Of a stretch of DNA of 64,000 nt, positions 23,334-35,700 are shown piece by piece (position 1 is the stretch's first letter; every line of letters starts with the position of its first letter). The DNA lies in NCBI GenBank assembly GCA_013339895.1, contig JABACO010000009.1, positions 7,217,951 through 7,281,950 of the forward strand, written 5' to 3'. Origin of the DNA: Ephydatia muelleri (taxonomy: Eukaryota; Porifera; Demospongiae; Spongillida; Spongillidae). Below the pieces are notes generated by a model. It was given only the letters and a program-made list of their open reading frames with translations. It ran no database searches and had not been told where the DNA came from. A program made the translations under genes and the position numbers.

Positions 23334-25639
23334 ATTATGGAATGTATTAGAATCATTCATTCGTTTATTTAACATTAGCGATCACGAGACAAAACCACGC
23401 ATCCCCCCCCCCCCCCCCCCCCCGTGTATCACCGGAACTATGTTTGACTTGGTGCTGGTACCACCCACGATTCAGGCTGTTACCAGTTTTGCATTATCGT
23501 GGCAGTACAGGTAAGAATCGGAAATTACTCCACCAGATCTGAAACGGATATTTTTCCCAACCTTTTTAGTATATGATAACAGTCTGATTCAAATCAGGTA
23601 ACAGGTTTGGAACGGTTTTGAACTTTTGGTCGTGTACATGTAGCAGAGAATGGTTGCAGAGAATGTCTGACAGTTTGTTTGATCTGTGTGATGCGTTTTA
23701 GTGCTTGCGTGTTGTGTCATATCGAGTAATCGCCCATACATTGGTGGTCATCTTGTGATTTATTTCAATGTTCACTAATAAGTTTCACTGTGATGCAGTC
23801 GACAACACATGCACAACATTCACGTTTGAGTCCGTTGCCAACTTTCTACATATGTCCATATGCACATGTGCCTACATTACATTGACAAAGCCTGCTACAT
23901 ACCACACTGACACAATAAACCATTTGTAAATAGTCACACCTTATAACTATGGTGCCTTCACATGAGTACACTAGCTACGGTGCCTTCACAGCGGTAACTG
24001 AATATACATGTAAGTACGCAAGGTAACTAAATATTACAATAAAACACAAAGCATGCAGTGCAGGGTAAGAAATGACTGACATTATTGCAATTACCAAGTT
24101 GAGAGATGTGCAATGCCTAGGCCTACGTAAGTCATTGCCTTGCACATGCATTTTATATTTATTTCACCTGAAAGATTGCAACGGCGTTTTGCTGGTGGTG
24201 GATGTTGCAACGCAGCGCCAGACAGCAGAATAAAATACGCTACCACGCCGTTGACGCTGCTATCAGCTTCTTTGATACTCGATAAATCGGTGCGCATTTT
24301 CTAGAATTAAAACACATGCATGTAGCCGTATTACTATTGGTGCCAATAGTAGCTCCGGCCACACCTATACTAGTAGTTGTACTTCAGTTACTTAGATAAA
24401 CTACCAACGTAACAGCCTAACAGCAATACAATTATGAAATGGGCCCGGCGATGTTTACAAAAGATCCGGAACGTATGGGACATTATGGGTACATTTATAT
24501 GTAGGCTACTCAACTTGTAGCAACAAACCTTGTTACGTAGCGCTAGGAGGCGTGCAGAATCGATTTCAGGCCCGATTTCATACTGTATAAAAACTGGTAC
24601 AGCTAGGGAGATACTCATTTGCCTTGTCCCGCGCGTGAGTCGATTTTGAGGGCACGAGACGGAGACAACAATCCGATTCGATATAGAATACTTCTTTCAT
24701 TTATGGAAGCCGATTTTTAAATACAAAGACCCAATTTTCAATATATATTATAGTTCTTCGATGTACTAGCTACATGTTTTTCCTTTGGCAAATTGGCAAA
24801 TCGTAAAGGTATTGACACAAATGGTCATAGAATTTGTAATGAGAAAACGCACCCATTGACTACGTGTACATTGAGGACAATGTTATGACAATCCTAGGGA
24901 AGCGACGCCTTAAATAGGAAAAATACGGCGACCCCACTAAAAATCATGGCAAATGTAGTGTACTAACAATCCCCTTTGGCAAATGCTGAGAAAAATCTGG
25001 TGTGCTTGGTATTAAAGTACCCCATACATGTATATGGGAAGTTATACGGGAATATTCGGTGATTCGCAAACCGCGAATAAATTAGCTTTCCCTTTGACCG
25101 CTCATTTCTGGATATGTCCAATTTGGGCATTTCCCCTTTGCTCGCTTTATATATGGGGTGTGTCAGTCTGGTGTGCATTTTTTTTTCTTTTACAAGCATT
25201 GGTTTTATTTCTCATGTAGGTTCGAGACAGGTTAGCTAGAAACATTAATCCAACCAAGTTTGTCACATTTAGGGGTCGTCAGAATGTTTCATAATGTAAT
25301 TTTATAATATTGTGCAAGGATAGTAAAGTTACAAGTAAATTCTCTTTGAGAAATAGGATGTAGGATTGGTCTGGGTGGTGTAAAAACAAAACACTGGATT
25401 TGGTAAGACCACATGCATGCAACGAAAACTGTCCTACAATTTAGCAGAACGGTCTTCATTGCATGCGCTTGATCGAAAACCATGCCCATGGAGCCAATCC
25501 TACATAGGACCCACTACCGTGGGTCCAGATATTCAGATATCCAATGGCCGTTACCTTCAGATTCAGATCATGTACCCTGGATTGTCTGCTAAATCAGATC
25601 AGATTCAGATCTACGCCTTAACTAAACAGATCAGGTTCA
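23334..25639. other. No gene recognised
   Basis: Contains a C21 homopolymer (23,403-23,423) and otherwise unstructured sequence. Short frames near 25,000-25,200 lack motifs. Confidence 0.5.
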
Positions 25640-25685
25640 GATTGTAATGTCGAATCTGGTCTGATCTGAACTGTTAAAGCCTTAG

Positions 25686-26254
25686 TAGCTGCCGTCCCCC
25701 CTCCAGCTAAGAGAGAATATATAGCTGTGATGCAGCTCACTTCCAAGTATTTATTACCAGGATAAATGTGAGATGACATTCTGTAATAAATACATGTACT
25801 TGTAACAATTCCAACCCCCAAAAGACGCAAAAATGACGGATTTCCTAAAGGCTTGAAAACTACTTCAGAAAATGCGTCACCGTTAGCTTGTACCCAAAAA
25901 AAGATAGAGCATTCTTATCACCTTACCGTGATAGTTTGGGTCTGTTCTATCTCGGTTCCTGAGCGTCGTTATCGTTGTTTGAACACACGAGGTCGGTGAT
26001 CACCGCAATTGCACCAGAATTGACAGTCAACAACGTCAGGCCACGTTATGTATGCTTACAATTGAGGTCAGAGGTGTTTGTCGCTTCTAGTATGGCTTTT
26101 AGGTGTTAATGCGTTTTACAAACTTAGTAAAGCTGGTTCTAAAGGACATCGGTTGTCAGGTTCGTTGCTATGGGGCACGTAATAATATAATTGTACACCC
26201 CTACTGACGACTAATATCGAGGTATCCCCCCAGGACATAAAGCCTCTATACCAT

Positions 26255-26294
<40 letters not shown>

Positions 26295-27487
26295 CCCGGA
26301 CATTTATTTTGTACCTCGTGATACACTTCCCTGTACATTACCATTGAACCCCCTCTGGACACAACCTGATGTAGGATACCCCCTTAGGACATTACACATC
26401 TCGATGTAGGACACCCCCCTAGGACATTACCATTGAACCCCCTCTGGATACATCCTGATGTAAGATACCATTACCTTTGAAAGCCATCCGGACACATCTC
26501 ACTGTGCGACACCCCTAGGACATTGCCATCATTGCCATTGGACCCCCCTCTGGACACATCTCACTGCAATAGAACATCCCCCTAGGACATTACCATTGGA
26601 CCCCCTCTGGACAACTTTTTTGGTCATCAGTAGGGGTGTACAATTAATGGAATAGCCCATTGTACGTGCCCCATAGCAACGAACCTGATAACCGATGTCC
26701 TTTAGAACCAGCTATGTTTAAGTTCGTAAAGCCTCCAAAAACCCACTGTTCGCCTACTTGGTGTCCTATACATTGTACTTCCTGCGCACTAGTAAGCATT
26801 CATCAATTTTTACGGTATGACCGGATCACAACTGGTTATCGCAGAAAGTATTCCAAACAGATGTCATGGCAAAAGTTCTTCCAGTTCACGATGGTGTGAC
26901 TTCCTCCTATCTCTAGCTGGAAATGAAGCTTGTCTTGCTTCATGTTGTCTCTACACAACAAATAAATGAACTGAACTTGATAATTGTAGCTATTGATAGG
27001 TGGGAACTTCAAAAAGGGTATCTTTTCTACTACTTCTTACAGTGCATCTAAAGTAAAAAATCTCGCTATTCCTTTCTCTAATTTCCATCGACCCATTGCA
27101 TGCACACATCTTATCTTTCGCAATAAGTCCATTCGTTTGTTATAGAACGTATACATTAATCAAAAAATGAAGTAGGGGGGAGGGAGGGGAACTGCATAAG
27201 TGCCGATAACGACGCACAGGAACCGAGATAGAACAGACCCAAACTATCACGGTAAGTTGAATAGAATGCTCTATCTGTGTTTGGTACAAGCTAACGGTGA
27301 CGTAGTTTACAAGCCTTTAGAAAATCCGCCATTTTGGCGTTTTTTGGGGGTTGGAATTGTTGCAAGTTATTTATTATTTTAACAGAATGTCATCTCACGT
27401 TTCTCCTGGTATTAAATACTTGAAAGTGAGCTGCATTACATAGCTATATATTCTTTACTCTCGTAGTTGGAGGGGGGATGGCAGCTA
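25686..27487. mobile_element. Palindromic (foldback-type) element
   Basis: The left arm (about 25,686-26,220) and right arm (about 26,620-27,487) are imperfect reverse complements. The outermost blocks are gctgccgtcccccctcca and its counterpart ending ggaggggggatggcagc. Further paired blocks include gatagtttgggtctgttct with agaacagacccaaactatc. The right arm is longer by about 330 bp, indicating an insertion or deletion. It interrupts copy 2 of the interspersed repeat at a point continuous in copy 1 (near 16,369-16,380). A target duplication cannot be decided because the termini themselves overlap tagctgc. I see no transposase; such elements usually depend on others. Confidence 0.75.
26222..26625 (+). 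repeat. Imperfect tandem repeat in the centre of the palindromic element
   Basis: Phrases such as cccctaggacattaccat, then tggaccccctctggacac and atctcactg, recur at intervals of roughly 50-70 bp across the spacer between the two arms. A C36 run lies at 26,256-26,291. No coding frame is seen. Confidence 0.8.
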
Positions 27488-28379
27488 TCAGTTGTGGTTC
27501 AATACTTAATAGATGTTCTTTAACTGTGCTCAGCAGATTGGAGCAAATACCAAGCCAAGTCTATTAAACTTGGCATGAATCGATTCAGCCTCCTGTTTTC
27601 CCAAAAGGCTGAAGCCAGCATGGTAGGTATTTGCCCACTGTACTGCATGATCCACCAGGAGATGCATTTTAATGGTATGGTAAAAGGACTTGAATAGCCT
27701 TGGAATCCACCTTCACTGGCTGGTATAAACCCTTCATGCCAGGTAAGCCTGCCGGCACTGCAACCATGTTTTTAAAAGTAAGAGCATTTGTATTTCACTC
27801 TTACCTTTCATTTTCATGTAAGAAGTGGAGACCATATCTACCAGATGGGGATGGTAAACTAAAAGAGCTCCTTTGATTTCATCTCCACCTGAAGGAAGTG
27901 GAAATGTATAGGGGGCAACTTTCCTTTGAGGTTATCACCCACAATGTGGCTGGAGATGCAACACATCCTTTCCTCACCAGCCAGATGAATCCCTAATGAT
28001 TTCAGCCACATGAAAAATCAGTGAGTTACCTTTGCTGCATGCATTTATGATTTCATACTGTCTTAGAAGTCGCAATATATTCCAAAGTATAGCAAGACCA
28101 GCCTTTATTGCCAATACCTGAGATGGACCAATCTCAATGGATGATGAGATGCTGGCAGTAGCTAGCCAACAAACATTGTCACTCTTCATCACTGAGGGTG
28201 AGCGCTTCTGTTTGGATGAGGGCAGGTGCTTCTCCACTGACAATACTTCTATTCTCTGCATTCAGAGCATCTGGTCCTTGAGCAAGCGGCTGTGTTTTGT
28301 TGCTTGGCTTTGGTGACTTGCACAAATGTCATTGGCTAAGGTGAGGGTAGATATTATGTAACCTCAGTACCAGTCAAAA

Positions 28380-28790
28380 CACTTCCTTAATTGCTCCTCC
28401 TTGTAGCAAGCTGTACAACACCTTTGTCGGAACTGGTAGAGATGGTCCTCATCAGCAGCTAAGCAGCTTGCCTCTCCTCCTCAGGTGTATGTGATGGTAC
28501 AACTACACACTCATGCCCTTCATAATCACCAGTTCTAATATCCCTGTTGCAACCAGCACAATGTCTTCTAACATCTGATAGCAGCAGAGGAGTATCGCAT
28601 TTGATGCTGGTCTGACATGTGATGGATCATCGTCAAAGCAACAGGGACAGTTCACAGCGCCAGATGCTGCTATGCATTCTGTGAGGCACTTGATGCATAC
28701 CAGTGCACTACACGTCAATTCTATAGTGGCTGTGAAAGAACATTGGAATACAATGCACACTTCAACTTCTCTAAGATCAACAGGTTGTTC
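28380..28790 (-). pseudogene. RING zinc-finger relic within the interspersed repeat
   Basis: The minus-strand frame reads ELTCSALVCIKCLTECIAAS...NCPCC, the second half of a RING-type finger. After a frameshift it reads RRHCAGCNRDIRTGDYEGHEC, a C-x2-C...H-x-C cluster. The order RING then a second zinc cluster with EGHEC resembles the N-terminal region of RAG1-like proteins and related invertebrate frames (recollection, not a search). A related relic lies at 57,041-57,290. The frame is broken, so no function is expected now. Confidence 0.6.
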
Positions 28791-29795
28791 ACGCTGGCCA
28801 AAGTTGGACTAGGCTCATGCAATAAATGGAAAGGCAATCTTCTGAAGATGAGCTAGTAGCCTGGCGAACACTTTCTACTTTTGGCCTTTTGTCCACGCAC
28901 ATGCACTGAAGTGCTTGCACCATGATGTCATTTTATTGTATTGTTCAAATAAAGTTCATTGTACCTTGCATTGATGAATGTTTGTGCCACTGAAATACAC
29001 TGACTGTACACTTGTGATGTACCTACCCCCTTCAATTCATTATGGCACTGATCGTTCTAACCATCAAATGCTTACAGAGCAAGCAGAAACTTTCAGGATG
29101 TGTGTTAGCATCATCCCCAAAAGTGTTGATGTCAAAAGCTATTTCAGATCAGCTGTGAATGCTGATATGGTCTTTTGCTTTGCTTTGGATTTCCACGGCT
29201 CTGTCCACACACTCTATAACACATGGGTACTTGCTCTATGTGGTAATCCATACCTATACAGGTACATATACATGTACAAATGAAACCACAACTTGTATTG
29301 ATAATACGCTCCGCTTGTTCGTGGTGATAGAAAATGCGTCACCACTTTAGGTTCGTAAATAAGTATTGCCACATGCCTCCTGATCACTACCGTAGTATGC
29401 TGACCTTCCAATTTTGTTCCTGAAGTTAACGTCGTCTTACTTTGTAATTACCCCTCCAGAATACGTGCCGCGTGACCTTACAAAAATGGCCTATGCGTAT
29501 TGTTTATGTGTCATGTAGACTATACAGAGCGGGCATGCTAGGAAATTAAGTACACTGCGTGAATTTGATTTCATATTTTGAATTGAGGCTTCTGATGAGT
29601 CATGGCATAGATAGTTTCTATAGGGTGGCTATTATAATGAGACGTCACTTCAGAATTGAAGAGTGATACCGTACATTGTCTAATTGTACACCCTGTTTCC
29701 AGCCACCATTTCAAATTTTCGGGGCGGAGGGCACGCGTTCAATTAGCAAATCGCCGTGCTGGGTACGAGAAACATCCGTAGAGCTACCTCGCGAT

Positions 29796-32700
29796 ATGAC
29801 CCATAGTCTTCCAACACCCTGCTCTCCGGACGACAGAGGTGAAGAAGACGAAGATCTCATTTGCCCCGTCTGTCAAGAAGAGTTCAAAGACCCTAAATTC
29901 CTTCCATGCCACCATTATTACTGCAAAGACTGCATCCAGCAGCTCGTTACGAGGGCAGGACCGCGCACGCCTATTTCGTGCCCAGAATGCCGCACAAAAA
30001 CCGAGGTTCCGAACGACGACGTTAGTCAGCTACTTCCCGCCTTCTTCGTGAACAAATTGCTAGACAAAAGAAAAAGAGAAAAGCTGAAAATGACGAGCTC
30101 ATTACCTGCTCCAACGGTTTCATCTGCTGTCTGCGCGCTCCACAGTGGCGTACTAGACCACTTCTGTACTCAGTGCAAGGCGCCGATCTGTCTGGACTGC
30201 ACACTGACCGTTCACAAACACCATGCCTGCTATAGCCTCGAAACGTTAACTGGCAGTCATCCATCTCTCTTCGCGGAGCAAAGGAAAGGCAAGCGTTCGT
30301 ATGGTGTGCTGTACTAATCTGAAACTTTAAAGGCTACTTGGGCCACTTTTCGTGGAAAATAATATTGCCTTATTGGGACGCCAGGTTTGTGACCATTGAC
30401 GTCACTGGGTCTGTGTACACGTGTGGGTTGATATAAGCTGGTGGGTTAATAGATCATAGTTGCCACAAATAATTCCGGGACCGGAAGCCACACACCCTAC
30501 CACACCCACTTTTCGTCGCATTCCTGTGTTAGTTACAAAGATCTATTGCTATTGACACATGTACATGGCTGCAAATATTAATAAACTATTGATTTAGATA
30601 TCATCACATAGGCCTAATCATTCATTCCTCCCCAGAGTCACTGAAGTAGCCTTTTTACATTTCTTTAGCAGTTCTGGAGGGATTTCTGCATACTATCTGC
30701 ATTGAATTTGTCAGGGACTGTCACTTCGACAAGGCGTGATACAGGAAAGGAAATTACACATGACAGTCCCTGTCAATGTCAGTATGCAGTGTAGCACTGT
30801 ATTTACATTAATATAGTGTAATTACATAATGATTATATAGCCTTTTGAAACTGTCACTGTTATACATTACCTTTGGAGCTCGCTCCTATCCCTTGAAACT
30901 CCTGTATCCACACCTTGTCGAAGTGACAGTCCCTTTTCGGCCGTTTCTTCGTAGAAGGGGGCTCATCTCGTGCTTAGCAATGCACACATGCTTGAACAGC
31001 TGTCAATCATTACTTACGGTTTAAACACGTCAGAAATACGGCAACTGCAAATGAGATTTCATCATAGACAAATTAGGGGGTGTGACCGAACAGATAAGTA
31101 GTTATTTTAAAAATAGAATTCCGGGACAATGGGGCCATCCGGGACCCTTCCGGGACAAGGGTACGAAATCCGGTAGTGTTCCGGACGTTGCGGGACGGTT
31201 GGCAACTATGCTAGATGCTCCATTGAATGGAGTGAACACATACTCTCATCGTCCAGAACTACACCTATGTCATCATAATTTCAAGTGTGTATGTACATGT
31301 ATTATATAACTAAATAATAATTAGAATCTGAATTTTTATTATGACTGAAGCCCCTGGACTACAACATCACTTTATTTAATACAACAGCAGGTTGTGCTGA
31401 AAACTGTTGGTTTATTGAGGAAGGTAAATAACGGTACACTATTTATAACTACAAGGATCCATTTGCAAGCTCCATCAGTGGACAGCTTCTTGTGCATGCT
31501 ATAATAAAGGGCTTGCCCATAAAACATATTGTACCATTTCAGTGATTCTCTCGTCAAATTGGGGACTGTAAAATTCAAGATGAGTTTTGAAATATTTGAT
31601 TTGCAATTATTGGGTCCATATAGATTTTTTTTTTTGATTTTTTGATTTTTTTCAGAATTACATTTCTTGGTTAAATAAAGTATGACAAAAAATGGTGCCC
31701 CATGATATAGGTTTGTGCAAATTGCCTTCCATGTTTTGCTTTGCACCATTGAATACAAATTCGAGATATTGGTTTGAATTACCGTGCTTTCAGGCACTGT
31801 GTCAAGTGCTACTGCATAAGATACAAAGGTCTTTACTATATGGAATAATAGGGTGTGGGTGCAGGTTCCACAGCTCTATCCTTGTTGTCTTATTACCTGT
31901 TGCTATGGAATCACCCAGATACGTTTCAATATTCAATATTCAATATTCCAATATTCACCATTTTAATGAACACAAACAGCCATGCCTCATGTATGGCCAT
32001 GTATATGGATAATCTCGAACACAGGAGCTTCACTTATCCACTTTCCCTCACGTTATTTCAAATCAACAGAGCTTTCTTTGACTGCACGTAATTTTCTAAC
32101 GATGAACAATAATTATATTACAGCCATATGGGGGCTGCATGACACGTGAATATCTTATTACAGAATTTTGATTATTTTATGTAAGCCTGAATGCATACTC
32201 GTAGCAATTAGGTCATGATATTGTACTTCATATAACATAGGTCCAGTTGAACCTCAGCCATCTATGGACGTCAATGTGAAACTACGCATTCTACAGCGTC
32301 TCTCCGTTAGCAGCAACAGTCTGGTGAGAGGAGACATATTTATGTACGCAGGAAAGAGGGAGGTGGGTGTGGTGAAGATCCTGGAGCCCATGTCCCCATT
32401 GCTCAACTACTTTGAATATGAGATCGTTGACAGAGGGGAGAAGTGTGCCATCGGAATAGGTGTGGGGGAACTGGAATATCCACTAGACAGGATGCCTGGA
32501 TGGAATGAGAAGGGAATTGGATATCACGCTGATGACGGTTACCTTTATAACCAAAGCGGCTTTGGAATCCAGTTAGGACCAACATCCACTAAGGGAGACC
32601 GCATGGGATGTGGAGTAGACTTTGACACAGACCTTGGCTATGGGTACGTGAGTGTGTTCTTCACCAGGAATGGCCAGCAGGTCAGTAAGCCCATCAAGAT

Positions 32701-35700
32701 GAAGAGGCCCACCCACGGGCTCTACCCATTGGTGGGAATGCACAGCAAGGGGGAGAAAGTTCGTTACCTTGGTCACTGCAGAAGGCTTCCAGACTCCGTC
32801 CAGCCTTGTACAAGTGTAGATATATCTCCATGGGTTCGGTCAAATGGAGTGAAGTTTCTAGACGATGGCCTCACGTTGGAGTACTGTGGAGAGGGCTTGC
32901 AGCCAGAGGGCCAGGATGTTGGAGCTGCCCAGACATTGAACTACTGCATGGAGCGTGGGAACCACCATTTTGAAATGGTGATACAAGAGTCTGGCAAAGG
33001 CGGGATGCTGGCCATTGGACTGGCGTCATCCACATACCCCCTGCATCTGTGCCCTGGATCCAGCATAGGCTCCATAGCCTACCATACAGACAATGGCCTG
33101 CTGTACAGAGGGGATGAGCAGGGAACACCTTTCGGGTCCGTATGCACAGAAGGCGACACAGTGGGGTGTGGCTTCAAACTGTGTGACGACGGCGTGCCCG
33201 TGCGAGCACAGGGGCATGAGTGTAACGTGTTCTTCACCGTAAACCATCAGGTGATTGGTGCAGTTCAGTGCTCCCTCCCTGAAGGAGGGTTTTACCCATT
33301 TGTGGCACTCCTGAGTCTTGGCGCAAAGGTGAAAGTAACCTTTGATACCTGGACTAGGTAAGACAAGTGCACTTTTATGTCGTTGCAAGGTGCTTAACTG
33401 TGGCCATAAATACTGTAGTTACATGGAGAGAGCACTGAGTAAGGTTATTGCAGTGAAAAACAGCCAGGCAGCCAAGTGTAAAGAAAGTGAGTGCCCATTG
33501 TATGCATAAATTACGAGGCATGTTATGTTTATCTTCCATCGTGGAGGTCCTGTTGAACGTCAGCCATCTATGGATGTCAATGTGAAACTACGCATTCTAC
33601 AGCGTCTCTCCATTGGCAGCAACAGTCTGGTGAGAGGAGACATATTTATGTACGCAGGAGATAGGGAGGTGGGTGTGGTGAAGATCCTGGAGCCCATGTC
33701 CCCATTGCTCAACTACTTTGAATATGAGATCGTTGACAGAGGGGAGAAATGTGCCATCGGAATAGGTGTGGGGGAACTGGAATATCCACTAGACAGGATG
33801 CCCGGATGGAATGAGAGGGGAATTGGATATCACGCTGATGACGGCAACCTTTTTAACCAAAGCGGCTTTGGAATCCAGTTAGGACCAACATCCACTAAGG
33901 GAGACCGCATGGGGTGTGGAGTAGACTTTGACACAGACCTTGGCTATGGGTACGTGAGTGTGTTCTTCACCAGGAATGGCCAGCAGGTCAGTAAACCCAT
34001 CAAGATGAAGAGGCCCACCCACGGGCTCTACCCATTGGTGGGAATGCACAGCAAGGGGGAGAAAGTTCGTTACCTTGGTCACTGCAGAAGGCTTCCAGAC
34101 TCCGTCCAGCCTTGCACAAGTGTGGATATATCTCCATGGGTTCGGTCAAATGGAGTGAAGTTTCTAGACGATGGCCTCACGTTGGAGTACTGTGGAGAGG
34201 GCTTGCAGCCAGAGGGCCAGGATGTGGGAGCTGCCCAGACATTGAACTACTGCATGGAGCGTGGGAACCACCATTTTGAAATGGTGATACAAGAGTCTGG
34301 CAAAGGTGGGATGCTGGCCATTGGACTGGCATCATCCACATACCCCCTGCATCTGTGCCCTGGATCCAGCATCGGCTCCATAGCCTACCGTACAGACAAT
34401 GGCCTGCTGTACAGAGGGAATGAGCAGGGAGTGGCGTTTGGACCTGTATGCGCCAAGGGTGACATTGTGGGGTGTGGCATCCAGTGTGACAATGCTGTGC
34501 TCGAGCAAAGACAGGGGCACATATGTAACGTGTTCTTCACCAAAAATGGTAAAGTGATTGGCAAACCGGTTCAGTGCTCGGTTCCTGAAGGAGGGTTTTA
34601 CCCGTTTGTCGTCTTGCTAAGTCGTGGTGTGAAAGTCAGAGCAACCTTTGATTCCTGGACACAGTAAGGTGGCCATGTGCATTGCCGTGTCTGTGTGGAT
34701 GACCTCTTCTTTGTGTCCACGTTGCAGTGATATCGAGATCGCATTAGGTAAACTCTCCCTTGTGAAACAAGCACCTATGGTATCTTATGGTGAGTGATTT
34801 CAGAAGCTGTTGCTATTCCGTTATTTAGCTTGTCAGGCTTGATTGGTCAAATGGGGTTTAGCCAGAAGGGTGTAATGAATCAATGCCTGCCACCACATTT
34901 CATGTGTAAGAAGTACTTATCAGCTTTCAAGACTACTTCTCTAGCCATACCCAGATAATTGGCTACAGTTCAAGGAACAAATTTTAAAATGTCCAGTATT
35001 AAGTACACTGAGACATTTACTAAACCAATTAAGATAACTATTTTTTTTATTATACTGAAAGTGATACTTGATACAATGTTTCATCAGCAGTTAGCACAGA
35101 TAGCAGCAGAGCTGAGGAAGAAGAGGATGGAGGGAAAATATTGCATTTGGGAGTCACATGTGATGGGTGTGGCCAGCAACCACTCTGTGGAACACGGCAC
35201 AAGTGTACCGTGTGTCCCGATTATGACTTGTGTGAACAATGCAGAAGAAGGAGATGCCATTCAGAGCACCCTATGACTGCAATCAACCGTCCACAAGGTG
35301 AGTATAGACCGTACTGTTTGTACTTTGCAAATGCAAACAGATATACATAATTACCACTAAGTATGAAGTATGAATTCAATTGACCCGTGTAATTTGGTTA
35401 GTCATCTTTTCGCCATGACCTTTAATTTGAAATGCTCACTCTGTGCATTTTGGTGGGCATTATTTACAGTATACAATTGCAACAGTGGTAAACACAACCT
35501 TCCCACTTGATGCAATCAAATAATGATGCATTGTAAACATATTGTGAACCTGATTTTCAGTTCAGGCAGCAGTACTGTACTGTGTCTAAATGAATAACTA
35601 AATGTGGGAGGGGTCACCTCACTATCAGTTAGGTAGGGGTATGGGAGAGTGCTGTAAGCTCCCCCAGATCCCCAGGAAACTTATTTTTCATGAGAAATTG

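Larger units (their letters stand above)
25640..29705 (+). repeat. Interspersed repeat, copy 2, containing a palindromic insertion and a RING relic
   Basis: This is the reverse-complement partner of 14,995-16,400. It is longer because of the 25,686-27,487 palindromic element and extra blocks at about 27,790-27,840 and 27,950-28,780. The last of these carries the RING zinc-finger relic and may be original element sequence deleted from copy 1. The right edge, ending near tgtttccagcca at 29,705, lies only about 90 bp before the start codon of the large E3 ligase gene. Confidence 0.8.

Noticed and set aside
32241-34663. A single protein with four SPRY domains from exons A and B in series
   Set aside because: A ends in phase 2 and B starts in phase 1; the junction gives a stop within four codons, so serial use is excluded unless other splice sites are used.
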